From Paraburkholderia diazotrophica (GTDB lineage Bacteria > Pseudomonadota > Gammaproteobacteria > Burkholderiales > Burkholderiaceae), in assembly GCF_900108945.1 (NCBI RefSeq), contig NZ_FNYE01000024.1, positions 1-64,000 of the forward strand: a stretch of DNA of 64,000 nucleotides, given 5' to 3'. This document shows positions 34,867 through 43,374 of this stretch, piece after piece (the stretch's first letter is position 1; every line of letters starts with the position of its first letter). The notes under the pieces are model-generated. The model was not told where the DNA came from and did not search any database. It was given only the letters and a program-made list of their open reading frames with translations. The position numbers and the translations under genes are program-made.

Positions 34867-35591
34867 GCGGGGAAAGCCTTTTCGATTGCGTCGAGCATGG
34901 TCCACAGAATGTCGAGCTTGAACTGCAGGATGTCGAGCGCGCGTTCCTGCTGCTCGCGCGTGCGGAAGTGATCGAGCGTGACGGCGAGGCCATGTTCGAC
35001 ATCGCGCTGCGCAAGCGAGATGCGCGAGCGGAAATACGCAAGTCCTTCGGGCTTGATCCACGGATAGTGTTCGGGCCACGTGGCGAGCCTGTCCTTATGA
35101 ATTTGCGGCGCGAAGATCTCCGTCAGCGACGAGCACACGGCTTCCTGCCACGGCGCACGGCGCGCGAAATTCACATACGCGTCGACGGCGAAGCGCACGC
35201 CCGGCACCACGTGTTCGAGCGACCACAATTCGTCGCGCGACAGGCCGACGGCATCGCCCAGGCGCGCCCATGTTTCGATGCCGCCTTCGTCGTCGCCATA
35301 GCCGTCGTGATCGAGAATGCGCAGCACCCAGCGGCGGCGCGTCGCGCGGTCGGGGCAATTGGAGAGAATCGCGGCATCCTTCAGCGGAATATTGATCTGA
35401 TAATAGAAGCGGTTCGCGACCCAGCCGCGAATCTGCTCACGTGAGCATCCGCCGCTGTTCATCTTCACGTTGAACGGGTGATGAATGTGATACGCCTGAC
35501 CCTTCGCGCGCAACTGCGCTTCGAATTCTTCGCCGGTCCATGCGGGGCCGGCATCGCTCTTGAGAGTCATCGATCGAATCTCCGTTTCCAT
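34863..35591 (-). CDS. pqqC: Pyrroloquinoline-quinone synthase PqqC
   Basis: A 242-residue cofactorless oxidase that completes PQQ by ring closure and eight-electron oxidation. Conserved segments include YHIHHPFNVKMNSG, NRFYYQINIPLKDAAIL, DHDGYGDDEGGIE and YPWIKPEGLAYF, covering the active-site histidines and tyrosines. Length is normal for the family. It follows pqqB by 27 bases and overlaps pqqD, so the four genes are one unit. Confidence 0.96.
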   Translation of the reverse strand: METEIRSMTLKSDAGPAWTGEEFEAQLRAKGQAYHIHHPFNVKMNSGGCSREQIRGWVANRFYYQINIPLKDAAILSNCPDRATRRRWVLRILDHDGYGDDEGGIETWARLGDAVGLSRDELWSLEHVVPGVRFAVDAYVNFARRAPWQEAVCSSLTEIFAPQIHKDRLATWPEHYPWIKPEGLAYFRSRISLAQRDVEHGLAVTLDHFRTREQQERALDILQFKLDILWTMLDAIEKAFPA

Positions 35592-35618
35592 GTCTGTACT
35601 GGCAGCGCGCGCTGCCGC

Positions 35619-36539
35619 CTACAGTTCGAACAACATCCCGTCGTGCGCGACTTCGATGCCGTGCTGCGCAAGGATGCGCCGCTCGGGACCGTCGTCGATC
35701 AAAATCGGGTTCGTGTTGTTGATATGTATTAGCACCTTTCGCGCGTTCGGCCTATCGAGCGAATCCAGCACATCGATCATGCCGCCCGCGCCCGTTTGCG
35801 CAAGATGACCCATGTCGGCGGCCGTTTTCTTCGACAGGCCCAGCTCGATCATTTCGTCGTTCGTCCACGTCGTGCCGTCGACGAGCAGCAGATCGGCGCT
35901 GCGCATCGCTTCGCGGATCTGCGGTTCGAGCACGCCGAGACCGGGCGCGTAGAACACGCGCTTGCCCGAACCGGGCGCGGTGAGCAGCAAGCCGATGTTG
36001 TCGCCGCGCTCGGGCGCCGTGCGATGCGGCGAGTAGGGCGGCGCCTTGCTCGACAGCGGCAGCGCCTCGATGCGCACGCCAGGCAGCGCGCCGATTTCGA
36101 ACGGGCCCGCATCGAGCGCAATCGTGCGACGCTCGGTGCCGCAGTAGTGCGACAGGATCGAGACGATGGGAAAGCCCGTCGACAGGTCTTGCCACACGGA
36201 CTCGGTCGCATGCAGCGCGAGCGGCGCGCTGTTTTCGCGCAGCATCAGCAGGCCCGTCACGTGATCGATCTGCGCATCCATCAGCAGCACGGCGGCGATG
36301 CCCGTATCGCGGGCATGGCGTGCGGGCTGCATCTCCGGATTCGCAGCGATCTGCGTGAGGATATCAGGCGACGCATTCACGAGCAGCCACGCAATGCCGT
36401 CGACGCTGACGGCAATCGACGACTGCGTGCGCCGCTGTGCATTGAGCGTGCCCTTGCGCACGCCGTCGCAGTTGTGGCAGTTGCAGTTCCATTGCGGAAA
36501 GCCTCCGCCCGCCGACGAACCGAGTACCTTGATCTTCAT
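35619..36539 (-). CDS. pqqB: PQQ biosynthesis protein PqqB (metallo-hydrolase fold)
   Basis: A 306-residue protein starting MKIKVLGSSAGGGFPQWNC, the family signature, with CNCHNCDGVRKG next. The beta-lactamase-like fold continues with LMDAQIDHVTGLLMLRE and GHLAQTGAGGMIDVL. PqqB hydroxylates the tyrosine part of the cross-linked intermediate. It is the first PQQ gene of this operon: pqqA is not upstream but at 48977-49051. Only 67 bases separate it from the cytochrome b561 gene upstream on the same strand. Confidence 0.96.
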   Translation of the reverse strand: MKIKVLGSSAGGGFPQWNCNCHNCDGVRKGTLNAQRRTQSSIAVSVDGIAWLLVNASPDILTQIAANPEMQPARHARDTGIAAVLLMDAQIDHVTGLLMLRENSAPLALHATESVWQDLSTGFPIVSILSHYCGTERRTIALDAGPFEIGALPGVRIEALPLSSKAPPYSPHRTAPERGDNIGLLLTAPGSGKRVFYAPGLGVLEPQIREAMRSADLLLVDGTTWTNDEMIELGLSKKTAADMGHLAQTGAGGMIDVLDSLDRPNARKVLIHINNTNPILIDDGPERRILAQHGIEVAHDGMLFEL

Positions 36540-36606
36540 TGTCCGCGCGCTCCTGAACAGGCCGTGAAAATGCGCTTCGACTGATGATCGTCGAGTGTCA
36601 TCGCAG

Positions 36607-37173
36607 TCATGGCAGCATCCTGCGCAACAGTCCGTCGCGATCGATCAGCTGATGCTTGATCGCGCCCGCGACGTGCAGCGCGATCAACACGATGAAGATC
36701 CATGCGGCGATCTCATGAATGCCGAACCAGAACTCGCGTATCGGCTTGTCGTCCCAGCCCCATTTCGGCAGCAGGAGTCCCCAGAAGCGCGTGCCGTATG
36801 TGTTGAACGACGAGCCCAGATAGCCCGTCACCGGCATCGCGATCATCGAAACGTATAAAAGAACCTGCGTGGCGCTCGCGGCGGCGCGTTGCCACGCTCG
36901 CATCGGCGGCAACGGCGGCCTGCCGGATACCATGAGAACTCCGATGCGGATCAGCACCAGCAGGAAAATCGTCAAGCCAAGCGACTTGTGAAAGTTGATC
37001 AGCGTGGCCTTGAAGGGCAGGCCGCGCGGCAAGCCGACCATGTACAGGCCGATTGCCAGCATCGCGATGATGCCGAACGCGATCAGCCAGTGCAGCACGA
37101 TCAGCGACATCGGGTAGCGTGTTGGCGCTTCCCGTTCCCTGCGCGCGACGTCGGTCGAGCGTGTGGCGTTCAT
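36607..37173 (-). CDS. Cytochrome b561-type membrane heme protein
   Basis: A 188-residue protein with four hydrophobic helices. Heme ligand histidines are expected in LIVLHWLIAFG, LINFHKSLGL, FGIHEIAAW and ALHVAGAIKHQ, the pattern of bacterial cytochrome b561 (YodB/CybB group). Such proteins pass electrons between periplasmic carriers or superoxide and quinone. Its place between the fhc genes and pqqB suggests a link to electrons from PQQ dehydrogenases, but this is inference. The start MNATRSTD is preferred to an earlier in-frame ATG seven codons upstream. Confidence 0.88.
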   Translation of the reverse strand: MNATRSTDVARREREAPTRYPMSLIVLHWLIAFGIIAMLAIGLYMVGLPRGLPFKATLINFHKSLGLTIFLLVLIRIGVLMVSGRPPLPPMRAWQRAAASATQVLLYVSMIAMPVTGYLGSSFNTYGTRFWGLLLPKWGWDDKPIREFWFGIHEIAAWIFIVLIALHVAGAIKHQLIDRDGLLRRMLP

Positions 37174-37209
37174 GATGTCGGTTCCCTCGATCATTCTGCG
37201 GCGCCCGCA

Positions 37210-38073
37210 TTATTCGACGATCAGCAGTTCGCCGCGTCCATCGACGGCAAGATCGCCCGTGTAGCGCTGCGGCAGCCTGCGCGCATCGAGCGCTGCAAAG
37301 GGCGTAAGCCGTCGCTTCATTAACGCAGATGCAGAAGCCATCTCGCTGCATTGCGCGGCGAGCGTGCGCGCGAGCAGCGACCAGAACACGTCGAAGCCGC
37401 GCCCGCCGGCCGTAAAGGTTGGCGGCACGCGTTCCGGCCGTTGCAGCAGCAACAGCGTGCCGCGCCGCATGCCATAGCCATAGTGTGCACCCAGACGGCC
37501 AGCGATGCCGATCGTGCCCGCGACGAGCCGCGACGCCGGGTAATCGCCCGTATCGCCGCCGATCAGCACGGTGCCGCGCCGCATCCGGTCGGCGAGGCGC
37601 GCGCCCGCGTTGCGCGCGACGATCAGCGTGCCGCCCGTCATGCCTTCCATTCCGCCCAGCCGCGCACCCGCGACGAAATCGCCGCTGCGGCCCTCGACCG
37701 TCAGACGCCCGCCGCGCATTTCGCAGCCGGTGAAATGCCCCGCGTCGCCTTCGATGTCGAGCGTGCCGCCCGTCATTCGTAAGCCGGCGTAATCGCCGAC
37801 TGGGCCTGTTACGCGCACGCTGCCTGCATCGAGCTGCGCGCCGACGCCATCCAGCCAGCGCGCGTCACCTTCGATCACGACGCGCGCTTCTCCATCATTC
37901 GTCGCGAGCGATACGTCGAACAGATCGCCGATCGCAAACGCTTCGTTGCCGGCGGACAGCAGCAACCGTTCGATCGCGTCGCCCGACAGCGCCGACAACG
38001 CCGACGGCAGCAGCGGCGAGCCGTCGACGCGAAAGCCCGGCGCGTGCTTCACGCGCAACGTAATCGCGGTCAT
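37210..38073 (-). CDS. fhcC: Formyltransferase/hydrolase complex subunit C
   Basis: A 287-residue protein homologous to formylmethanofuran dehydrogenase subunit C. The central part repeats a G-G-x-L-x-I/V-x-G-x-x-G-D unit (GGTLDIEGDAGHFTG, GGRLTVEGRSGDFVAG, RGTVLIGGDTGDYPAS), which forms the right-handed beta helix of the family. In methylotrophs FhcABCD transfers formyl from H4MPT to methylofuran and releases formate. The ATG overlaps the fhcD stop by four bases. A long open frame extending upstream in this register is antisense or out-of-frame noise within fhcD and fhcA. Confidence 0.93.
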   Translation of the reverse strand: MTAITLRVKHAPGFRVDGSPLLPSALSALSGDAIERLLLSAGNEAFAIGDLFDVSLATNDGEARVVIEGDARWLDGVGAQLDAGSVRVTGPVGDYAGLRMTGGTLDIEGDAGHFTGCEMRGGRLTVEGRSGDFVAGARLGGMEGMTGGTLIVARNAGARLADRMRRGTVLIGGDTGDYPASRLVAGTIGIAGRLGAHYGYGMRRGTLLLLQRPERVPPTFTAGGRGFDVFWSLLARTLAAQCSEMASASALMKRRLTPFAALDARRLPQRYTGDLAVDGRGELLIVE

Positions 38074-39077
38074 GGCGCGCCGTCCTTCGCGGCATTCGCT
38101 GCGCCGCCCGACGTGTTGCCTGATGTGTCGCCCGACGTGCTGCCCGTCTCGCGCTGCACAATGCCAGCGGCGAGTTCGCGCAGCCTGAAATGATAGGGCC
38201 CGAGCTTGCCGCCATAGTTCCCCGCTGAAATGCGCACGACACCACTGCCTGCCGCCGATGCCGCGTCGATGCCCGCCGTCATGGCCTCGCCGACGTCGGC
38301 ATCCGTTAGTCCGTCGATCACGATTTCGAGTACGCAGCCTGTCTGCGCATCGAGTTCGCTGCGATGCGACAGGCCGATCAATGTCGGACAAAACGCATCG
38401 TTCGTCGACGCGACGGCGCCTTTGTATTTCGACCCGATCTTCGACCCCGAACGCACGACGCCGCCGGGAAACGGCGTAATCACATTCGCGAGGCGATGCA
38501 TTGCGGCGACGGCGGCTTCCGCTGCCGCCAGCGCGCTGTCGAGATCGCGCGCGAGCAGCAGCAGATTGCCGCCGCCGACGGCCTTCACCGTCTGCACCGT
38601 TTCCTCGCAGACGAACTCGCCGTCCATCACGGGCACGCGCCAGTAGCGCACGCCGTCCAATACCTTCGAAATCTGCCAGCCGTCGCCGAAAAAGCGCAGC
38701 GAGCCGCCGAGCGGCGCAAGGTCCGACAGCGGCGCGCGCGTGATCGCGGGATCGATGCCGTTGTAGACGGCCGTCGTCGGGCACGTCAGCACGCATTGGC
38801 CGACGCGCCGCACGATCTGCTTCGCCAGTTCCTTCGACGACACCGCGAAGATCAGCACGGAGATGCCGGGCCGGCCATCGGGCGACGCGTCGGCGGGGAT
38901 TTCGTGCTCGATGCCCGCCTCGCAGCCGCAGTCGATCACCGACGTCGCGAAGCCCGTCAGCGAATCGGCCGCCGCGCGCGCCCAGCGCGGCGTGTGCGCG
39001 GTGATGACGAGCCGCGTCGCCTTCATCGCGAAGGCTTCCGCGAACGTGTCGTCGATCAGGGTGTCGTTGATCTGCAT
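38070..39077 (-). CDS. fhcD: Formylmethanofuran:H4MPT formyltransferase subunit
   Basis: A 335-residue homologue of archaeal Ftr. Recognisable blocks are INDTLIDDTFAEAFAMKATR, DGRPGISVLIF, VGQCVLTCPTTAVYNG, MDGEFVCEETV and the C-terminal NYGGKLGPYHFRLREL. It moves the formyl group between H4MPT and methylofuran in the cytoplasm. The last 35 residues are a Thr/Ser/Gly-Asn repeat tail (SGDTSGNTSGG) beyond the usual end of the family. Start and stop overlap or abut the neighbouring fhc genes. Confidence 0.95.
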   Translation of the reverse strand: MQINDTLIDDTFAEAFAMKATRLVITAHTPRWARAAADSLTGFATSVIDCGCEAGIEHEIPADASPDGRPGISVLIFAVSSKELAKQIVRRVGQCVLTCPTTAVYNGIDPAITRAPLSDLAPLGGSLRFFGDGWQISKVLDGVRYWRVPVMDGEFVCEETVQTVKAVGGGNLLLLARDLDSALAAAEAAVAAMHRLANVITPFPGGVVRSGSKIGSKYKGAVASTNDAFCPTLIGLSHRSELDAQTGCVLEIVIDGLTDADVGEAMTAGIDAASAAGSGVVRISAGNYGGKLGPYHFRLRELAAGIVQRETGSTSGDTSGNTSGGAANAAKDGAP

Positions 39078-39101
39078 CGCGCGTTGTGCCCGGTCTTACG
39101 C

Positions 39102-40802
39102 TCACGCCCGCGCGAAACACGCGACGGGCAACAGCCGTCCGCCACGGCAGCACGCGCAGATTTCGTCGTCGCTGATCGCGGCATGGGCGAAATTGGTGGC
39201 CAGATTCGCTTCGCTGTACTGGCGCAGCGTCGTTTCGATGCTCCTGTCGAAATCGGGGGAGACGAAGTGGATGCCGCCCGTCGGCGTCGATACGAGATTG
39301 CCGTCGCGCGCGACCAGCTGGCCGTCCTTGAACACATACGCGGGCGACGTGAACATCCGCTCGCGGTCGGCGTCGTCGCGATAGACGGCGATATCGGCGG
39401 CGGCGCCCGGCCCGAGATGGCCGCGGTCTTTCAGGCCGAGCAGTCGCGCAGGGCCCGCGCGCGTGACGATCGCGATCTCGTACAGCGAGTACTCGCGCTT
39501 CAATTCCTGTAGCGCGCTCGCGACTTTCGCTTCGGGATGCAGCCGATCCAGCTGCGCGTCGCGGAACGGCTTGTCCATCAGCAGGCGAATCAGATGCGGA
39601 TAGCTCGTGAACGGGCCGCCGTTCGGATGATCGGTCGTCATCGACACGCGCCACGGGTCGTTCATCAGCAGGAAAATCTCCAGCCCGATGATCCATTGCA
39701 GCGCGTTCACATAGCTTTGCTCGCGATAGCGGAACGGCACCACGCCGCAACCGGCATCGCATTCGATATCGCCGACGATCCACTTGTGCGGCCGCGCGAT
39801 CGGTGCGTTCTTGAACTGCATCATCGTATCGCCGGATGCCGTGACCGTCTGCCCGAAAATGATCTGGCCGACGTCGATCGACACGTTGGGTCGCGCGTTG
39901 GCAGCTTCCGCGATCGCGCGTGCGCCCGACGAAAACTTGCGCGGACCTTCCGTGCCGTAGCTGTGGAACTGGATGTGCGTCAGATGGATGGGCAGACCGT
40001 CGGCGGCATCCATCGTCGCGATCGTCGAATCGATGTTGCCCGGCACGCCGAGGTTGCTCGCATGCACGTGCAACGGATGCGGCACGCGCAGTTCCGTCAG
40101 CGCGCGCGTCAGCGTGCGCAATACGTCGCGTGGCGTGATGCCGTAGTGCGCATGCGCCTCGTCGACATCGAGCGAGCGCTGGTTGAACTTGAACGCCGAA
40201 ATGCCGCCGGGATTGACCACCTTCACGCCGAGCGCGCGGCTCGCGTGCATCGTCCAGCCGACGTAATCGCGCAGGCGCTCGAAGTCGTCCTTCGCGGCGA
40301 GCATCTGCAGGAACAGCTCGTCGTTGCCGAGCATCACGTAAGCGCCGTGATCGATGATCGGCGTGTCGCCCATTTCCAGATGCGCGTGGCGCGCATTCGA
40401 CGCGATCATCGCGGGCTCGAACGCGGCCGTGTAGCCCATCTCCGCATAGCGATAGCCGGTGGCGAGCGTGCCCGGCGTGCAGACGCCGCACGACGGCATG
40501 CGCAGATAGCGGCCCCGTTCGTCCTGCACCGCTTCATACGCGGCGTCGCGCGGCGCGTCGTCGCGATGATCCTCGGGCAGCAGCAATCGCGACAGGTTCG
40601 TCTTGCCGCCGCCGATGTGCGAATGCAGATCGATGCCGCCCGCCATCACGATCATGCCTTGTGCGTCGTAGTCCACGTCGACGGCGCCATCGGCGGGCGG
40701 CGCGACGATGCGGCCTTCGCGGATATACAGGTCGCGCACTTCGCCGTCGATGCCGTTCGCGGGATCGTAGAGGCGGCCGCCCCGCAGTCGCGCGATGCTC
40801 AT
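39102..40802 (-). CDS. fhcA: Formyltransferase/hydrolase complex subunit A (amidohydrolase fold)
   Basis: A 566-residue protein related to formylmethanofuran dehydrogenase subunit A. Metal-binding HxH is in GGIDLHSHIGGGKTN; further family blocks are PSCGVCTPGTLATGYRYAEMG, VVNPGGISAFK (lysine region), HVHASNLGVPGN, HLTHIQFHSYG and MTTDHPNGGPFTSYP, giving the remaining metal ligands. This subunit hydrolyses formyl-methylofuran to formate. It starts at the ATG overlapping the fhcB stop (ATGA). No domain is missing, so it should be active. Confidence 0.95.
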   Translation of the reverse strand: MSIARLRGGRLYDPANGIDGEVRDLYIREGRIVAPPADGAVDVDYDAQGMIVMAGGIDLHSHIGGGKTNLSRLLLPEDHRDDAPRDAAYEAVQDERGRYLRMPSCGVCTPGTLATGYRYAEMGYTAAFEPAMIASNARHAHLEMGDTPIIDHGAYVMLGNDELFLQMLAAKDDFERLRDYVGWTMHASRALGVKVVNPGGISAFKFNQRSLDVDEAHAHYGITPRDVLRTLTRALTELRVPHPLHVHASNLGVPGNIDSTIATMDAADGLPIHLTHIQFHSYGTEGPRKFSSGARAIAEAANARPNVSIDVGQIIFGQTVTASGDTMMQFKNAPIARPHKWIVGDIECDAGCGVVPFRYREQSYVNALQWIIGLEIFLLMNDPWRVSMTTDHPNGGPFTSYPHLIRLLMDKPFRDAQLDRLHPEAKVASALQELKREYSLYEIAIVTRAGPARLLGLKDRGHLGPGAAADIAVYRDDADRERMFTSPAYVFKDGQLVARDGNLVSTPTGGIHFVSPDFDRSIETTLRQYSEANLATNFAHAAISDDEICACCRGGRLLPVACFARA

Positions 40803-42178
40803 GACGGCCTCCGCGTCAGCGCGGCGCGCGCGGCGAGGTCGTCGGCGAGATGCGCCGCGATCGTCGCGACGCTGGGCAGCGCAATGTTGCGCGCGGGATG
40901 CAGCGGCACGACGACGGACGCATCGACGCGAAACAGATGTCCGTCGCTGTCGATGCCCGGCGTCGCGACGGGAATGAACACGGTCTTCGCGCCGCGCGGC
41001 GCGATCGACGATGCGAGCGTGGGCGCGCCGAGCACGACGACGGGCACGTCGTCGCGCAGTTCGGCGGGCAGCGCATGCGGCTCGAAGCTCGCGATCCACA
41101 ACAGCGCGTCCACTTCGCCCGCTGCAAGCAGGCGTGACATCCGATAGCGATACGGATCGTGATCGAGCGGCGGCGTGCCCGGCAACCGGTCGGGCTTCGA
41201 CACGCGCGTGCGCAACGGAAAGCCCGACAGCCATGTGACCGCCTGATTGACACTCAATGCGCCGTCCGCGCCGCCGAGCGTCAGCACGCCCGCGCGGCTC
41301 GTCCTGTTGATCGCCTTGACGATACGGTGCAGCGCTTCGATCAGCAGCGCCGCATGCGGTTGCGGCAAAGCGGCGGGCTCGATCACGAATGCCGTGTAGC
41401 GCGCCTCGTGTATCCGCGCCATCAGCGACGCAAGCTCGGTCGCGATGCCTGTGCCGTCTTCGAGCGCTTCGGGCTTGCGGCCTTCGGCAATCGCCGACCA
41501 CAGCGTGAGCACGTCGTGCAGCGATGCGGCGGAAAGCATCGAACCGGCGCGCGCGTCGTCGAGGCGGCTCGCGACGGGATCGACCTCGCAGCCGACGAAG
41601 CGGATCTCGCGCTGCATCGCCGTGCCGCTCGCGATGCGTTCGTAGAAGCGCGGATGCTGCGCGGACGGCTCGCAGCCGACTGCGACCAGCAGGTCCGCAC
41701 GCGAGCGCACTTCCGAGAGCGTCGTGAAGAACGCGCCGCGATCCTGCAATGCGAGCGTGGCGGCCGTCATCGCGTCGCCTTGCAGCGAATCGACGATGGC
41801 GCCGCAGCCGGCCGCGAGTGCGTATAGCGCGCGCGCTCCCGCGATGTCCGTTGCGCAGCCGAACAGCGGGCGGCGCGATCGGGCGAGCACGGTGACGGCT
41901 TCGTCGAGCGCGGCATCGAGCGATGCGGGCGTGCCGTCGATCGAAGGCGAGCATACGTTGTCGCTTGCGTCGTAGCGCGTCAGTGCGTGCGCGAGGCGCG
42001 GGCAATCGGTGAAGGGCGCGGCGAGCGTCCCGTCGTTGCCCGGATGGACCTCGATGTCGTCGCACAGCAGCGGGCAGAACGGGCAGGTCCAGTCGGTCGT
42101 CGCCGCGGTGAACGGCAATGGCCCATCGGCGGGCGACGCCGCATTGGCATTCGTGACGTGAGAGTTGGACTCGTGCAT
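40799..42178 (-). CDS. fhcB: Formyltransferase/hydrolase complex subunit B
   Basis: A 459-residue homologue of the formylmethanofuran dehydrogenase large subunit. The iron-sulfur-type motif CPFCPLLCDDIE is kept near the N-terminus, but overall the bacterial form is much shorter in function: known FhcB proteins lack the molybdenum or tungsten pterin chemistry and act as a scaffold. Other family blocks are LFGCATDIAGARAL and SLQGDAMTAATL. The start at 42178 (MHESNSHV) puts the conserved block about 30 residues in; earlier in-frame starts add unconserved sequence. It heads the fhc-pqq gene run. Confidence 0.9.
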   Translation of the reverse strand: MHESNSHVTNANAASPADGPLPFTAATTDWTCPFCPLLCDDIEVHPGNDGTLAAPFTDCPRLAHALTRYDASDNVCSPSIDGTPASLDAALDEAVTVLARSRRPLFGCATDIAGARALYALAAGCGAIVDSLQGDAMTAATLALQDRGAFFTTLSEVRSRADLLVAVGCEPSAQHPRFYERIASGTAMQREIRFVGCEVDPVASRLDDARAGSMLSAASLHDVLTLWSAIAEGRKPEALEDGTGIATELASLMARIHEARYTAFVIEPAALPQPHAALLIEALHRIVKAINRTSRAGVLTLGGADGALSVNQAVTWLSGFPLRTRVSKPDRLPGTPPLDHDPYRYRMSRLLAAGEVDALLWIASFEPHALPAELRDDVPVVVLGAPTLASSIAPRGAKTVFIPVATPGIDSDGHLFRVDASVVVPLHPARNIALPSVATIAAHLADDLAARAALTRRPS

Positions 42179-42551
42179 GAGGAGCCGTTCAGCAAGGTCC
42201 GTGCCGATTTCAACGAGGCCGCATCGTGCACGCATGAGGGGCGGCTCGCACGGCGCAACGCGTGCGTGCGCGTCATTGCGCGCTATTGCGGTGCTTACCG
42301 ATGGGTCACGCGTCCCACGCTTTTTGGCGCAACGCATCGAACCGTCGAACGCGAGCGCGCACGTTCAGCGAATGAAGCAGTCCCTCGTTGCGCGCGGCTC
42401 GGCGCGCGCAGCACAGTATGTGCTCCGCGCTGCAACAGTGTGTCACTTCGGGACACCACGGCGCGCAATGTGCAGGCGACGCGCGCCGTTGCTGCAACGC
42501 AGTCCGTGTGGCATGGATATTGTTTCGCGGTTCACGCCGAAGCGTCCGCGT
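42179..42551. other. Upstream region of fhcB
   Basis: No gene is supported. The region holds a perfect stem CGGCGCGC/GCGCGCCG with a 14-base loop (42459-42488) and next to it an inverted repeat CGTTG-CTG-CAACG (42487-42499). These could end the HisA-like transcript or act as operators for the fhc-pqq run. Confidence 0.45.
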
Positions 42552-43358
42552 TCACTGTGCGCGAGTTGGAAGTGTGTCGATGAGCCTGCCGTCATGAAGC
42601 GCCGACGCGATCAGCCATGCATCGGCGCCGCTGCGTGCCGCTGCATCGAGATCGTCGCGATGACGGATGCCGCCCGCGCCGATCAGCGTGCGCTGGCCCC
42701 GCTGGTGCAACTCGTCTTGCTGGTCAGCTTGCGCGCGGATCGCGCCGAACGTATCGAGGTCCGGGCCTGCATCGGCGCCGACCTGATCGAGCGTCATCAC
42801 GATCACGCGTGAAGGCCATGTCGAAGGCGAACGCAGCGTATCGGCGATGCCCGGCGCCGCGATCAGCTGGCCGCTGCGATGATCGAGCGACAGGATGGGC
42901 GCATAGCCGGCCGCTTCGGCTTCGCGCAACGCATCGGGCGAGCGCAGCGATTCGGAGCCGAACACGGGCACGATGCGCGCAATCGCCTTGCGCTCGAACG
43001 TGGAGCCGATGGCGGAAGCGATGCGCGCGAAGTGGTCGAGCATCGACGGGAAGTCGGCGTAGCCGGCGTCGAGCCAGATTTCGAGCGGCGCGCTTTGCGG
43101 GTCGTGCTGGCGTGGATCGGCGAGGCTCGCGGCAAGCGTGGCGAGCGTCGATGGGTCGGCATCGCGCGACATGATCGCGCCCAGGTCGGCGACGTACAGC
43201 ACATGCGCGCGGCTCGCGGCGAGCAGCGCGCGAGCGACGGCGAGCGGTTCGCTCGTCGCGCAGAGGGAAGACTGGATGGGCCGATAGTTTGCGCGGTCGC
43301 CGCGTATCGCGCGCACCGCGTGAGCGTCGAGCAGATCGAGTACCGGAATCACCTGCAT
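42552..43358 (-). CDS. HisA-like TIM-barrel protein of the H4MPT gene cluster
   Basis: A 268-residue protein resembling HisA/HisF barrels. It begins MQVIPVLDLLDAHAVRAIRG like HisA and has the phosphate-loop patterns ILSLDHRSGQLIA and LIGAGGIRHRDDLDAA. It sits inside C1 genes and not with histidine genes, and such HisA-like proteins are regular members of H4MPT clusters in methylotrophs, where a role in cofactor synthesis is suspected. The exact reaction is not known. It diverges from mfnD, whose start lies 16 bases away. Confidence 0.82.
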   Translation of the reverse strand: MQVIPVLDLLDAHAVRAIRGDRANYRPIQSSLCATSEPLAVARALLAASRAHVLYVADLGAIMSRDADPSTLATLAASLADPRQHDPQSAPLEIWLDAGYADFPSMLDHFARIASAIGSTFERKAIARIVPVFGSESLRSPDALREAEAAGYAPILSLDHRSGQLIAAPGIADTLRSPSTWPSRVIVMTLDQVGADAGPDLDTFGAIRAQADQQDELHQRGQRTLIGAGGIRHRDDLDAAARSGADAWLIASALHDGRLIDTLPTRAQ

Positions 43359-43374
43359 GCGGAGACGTTCCTTG

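Noticed and set aside
36540..36620. A small frame directly upstream of pqqB as pqqA
   Set aside because: It encodes a peptide without the Glu-x3-Tyr core. The true pqqA is at 48977-49051.
37210..42065. Very long minus-strand open frames running across fhcA-fhcD (over 900 codons each)
   Set aside because: They are read in frames other than fhcA, fhcB and fhcD, are rich in Arg/Ala/Gly, and exist because high-GC codon use leaves few stops. Only their last parts (fhcC, fhcA) are real.
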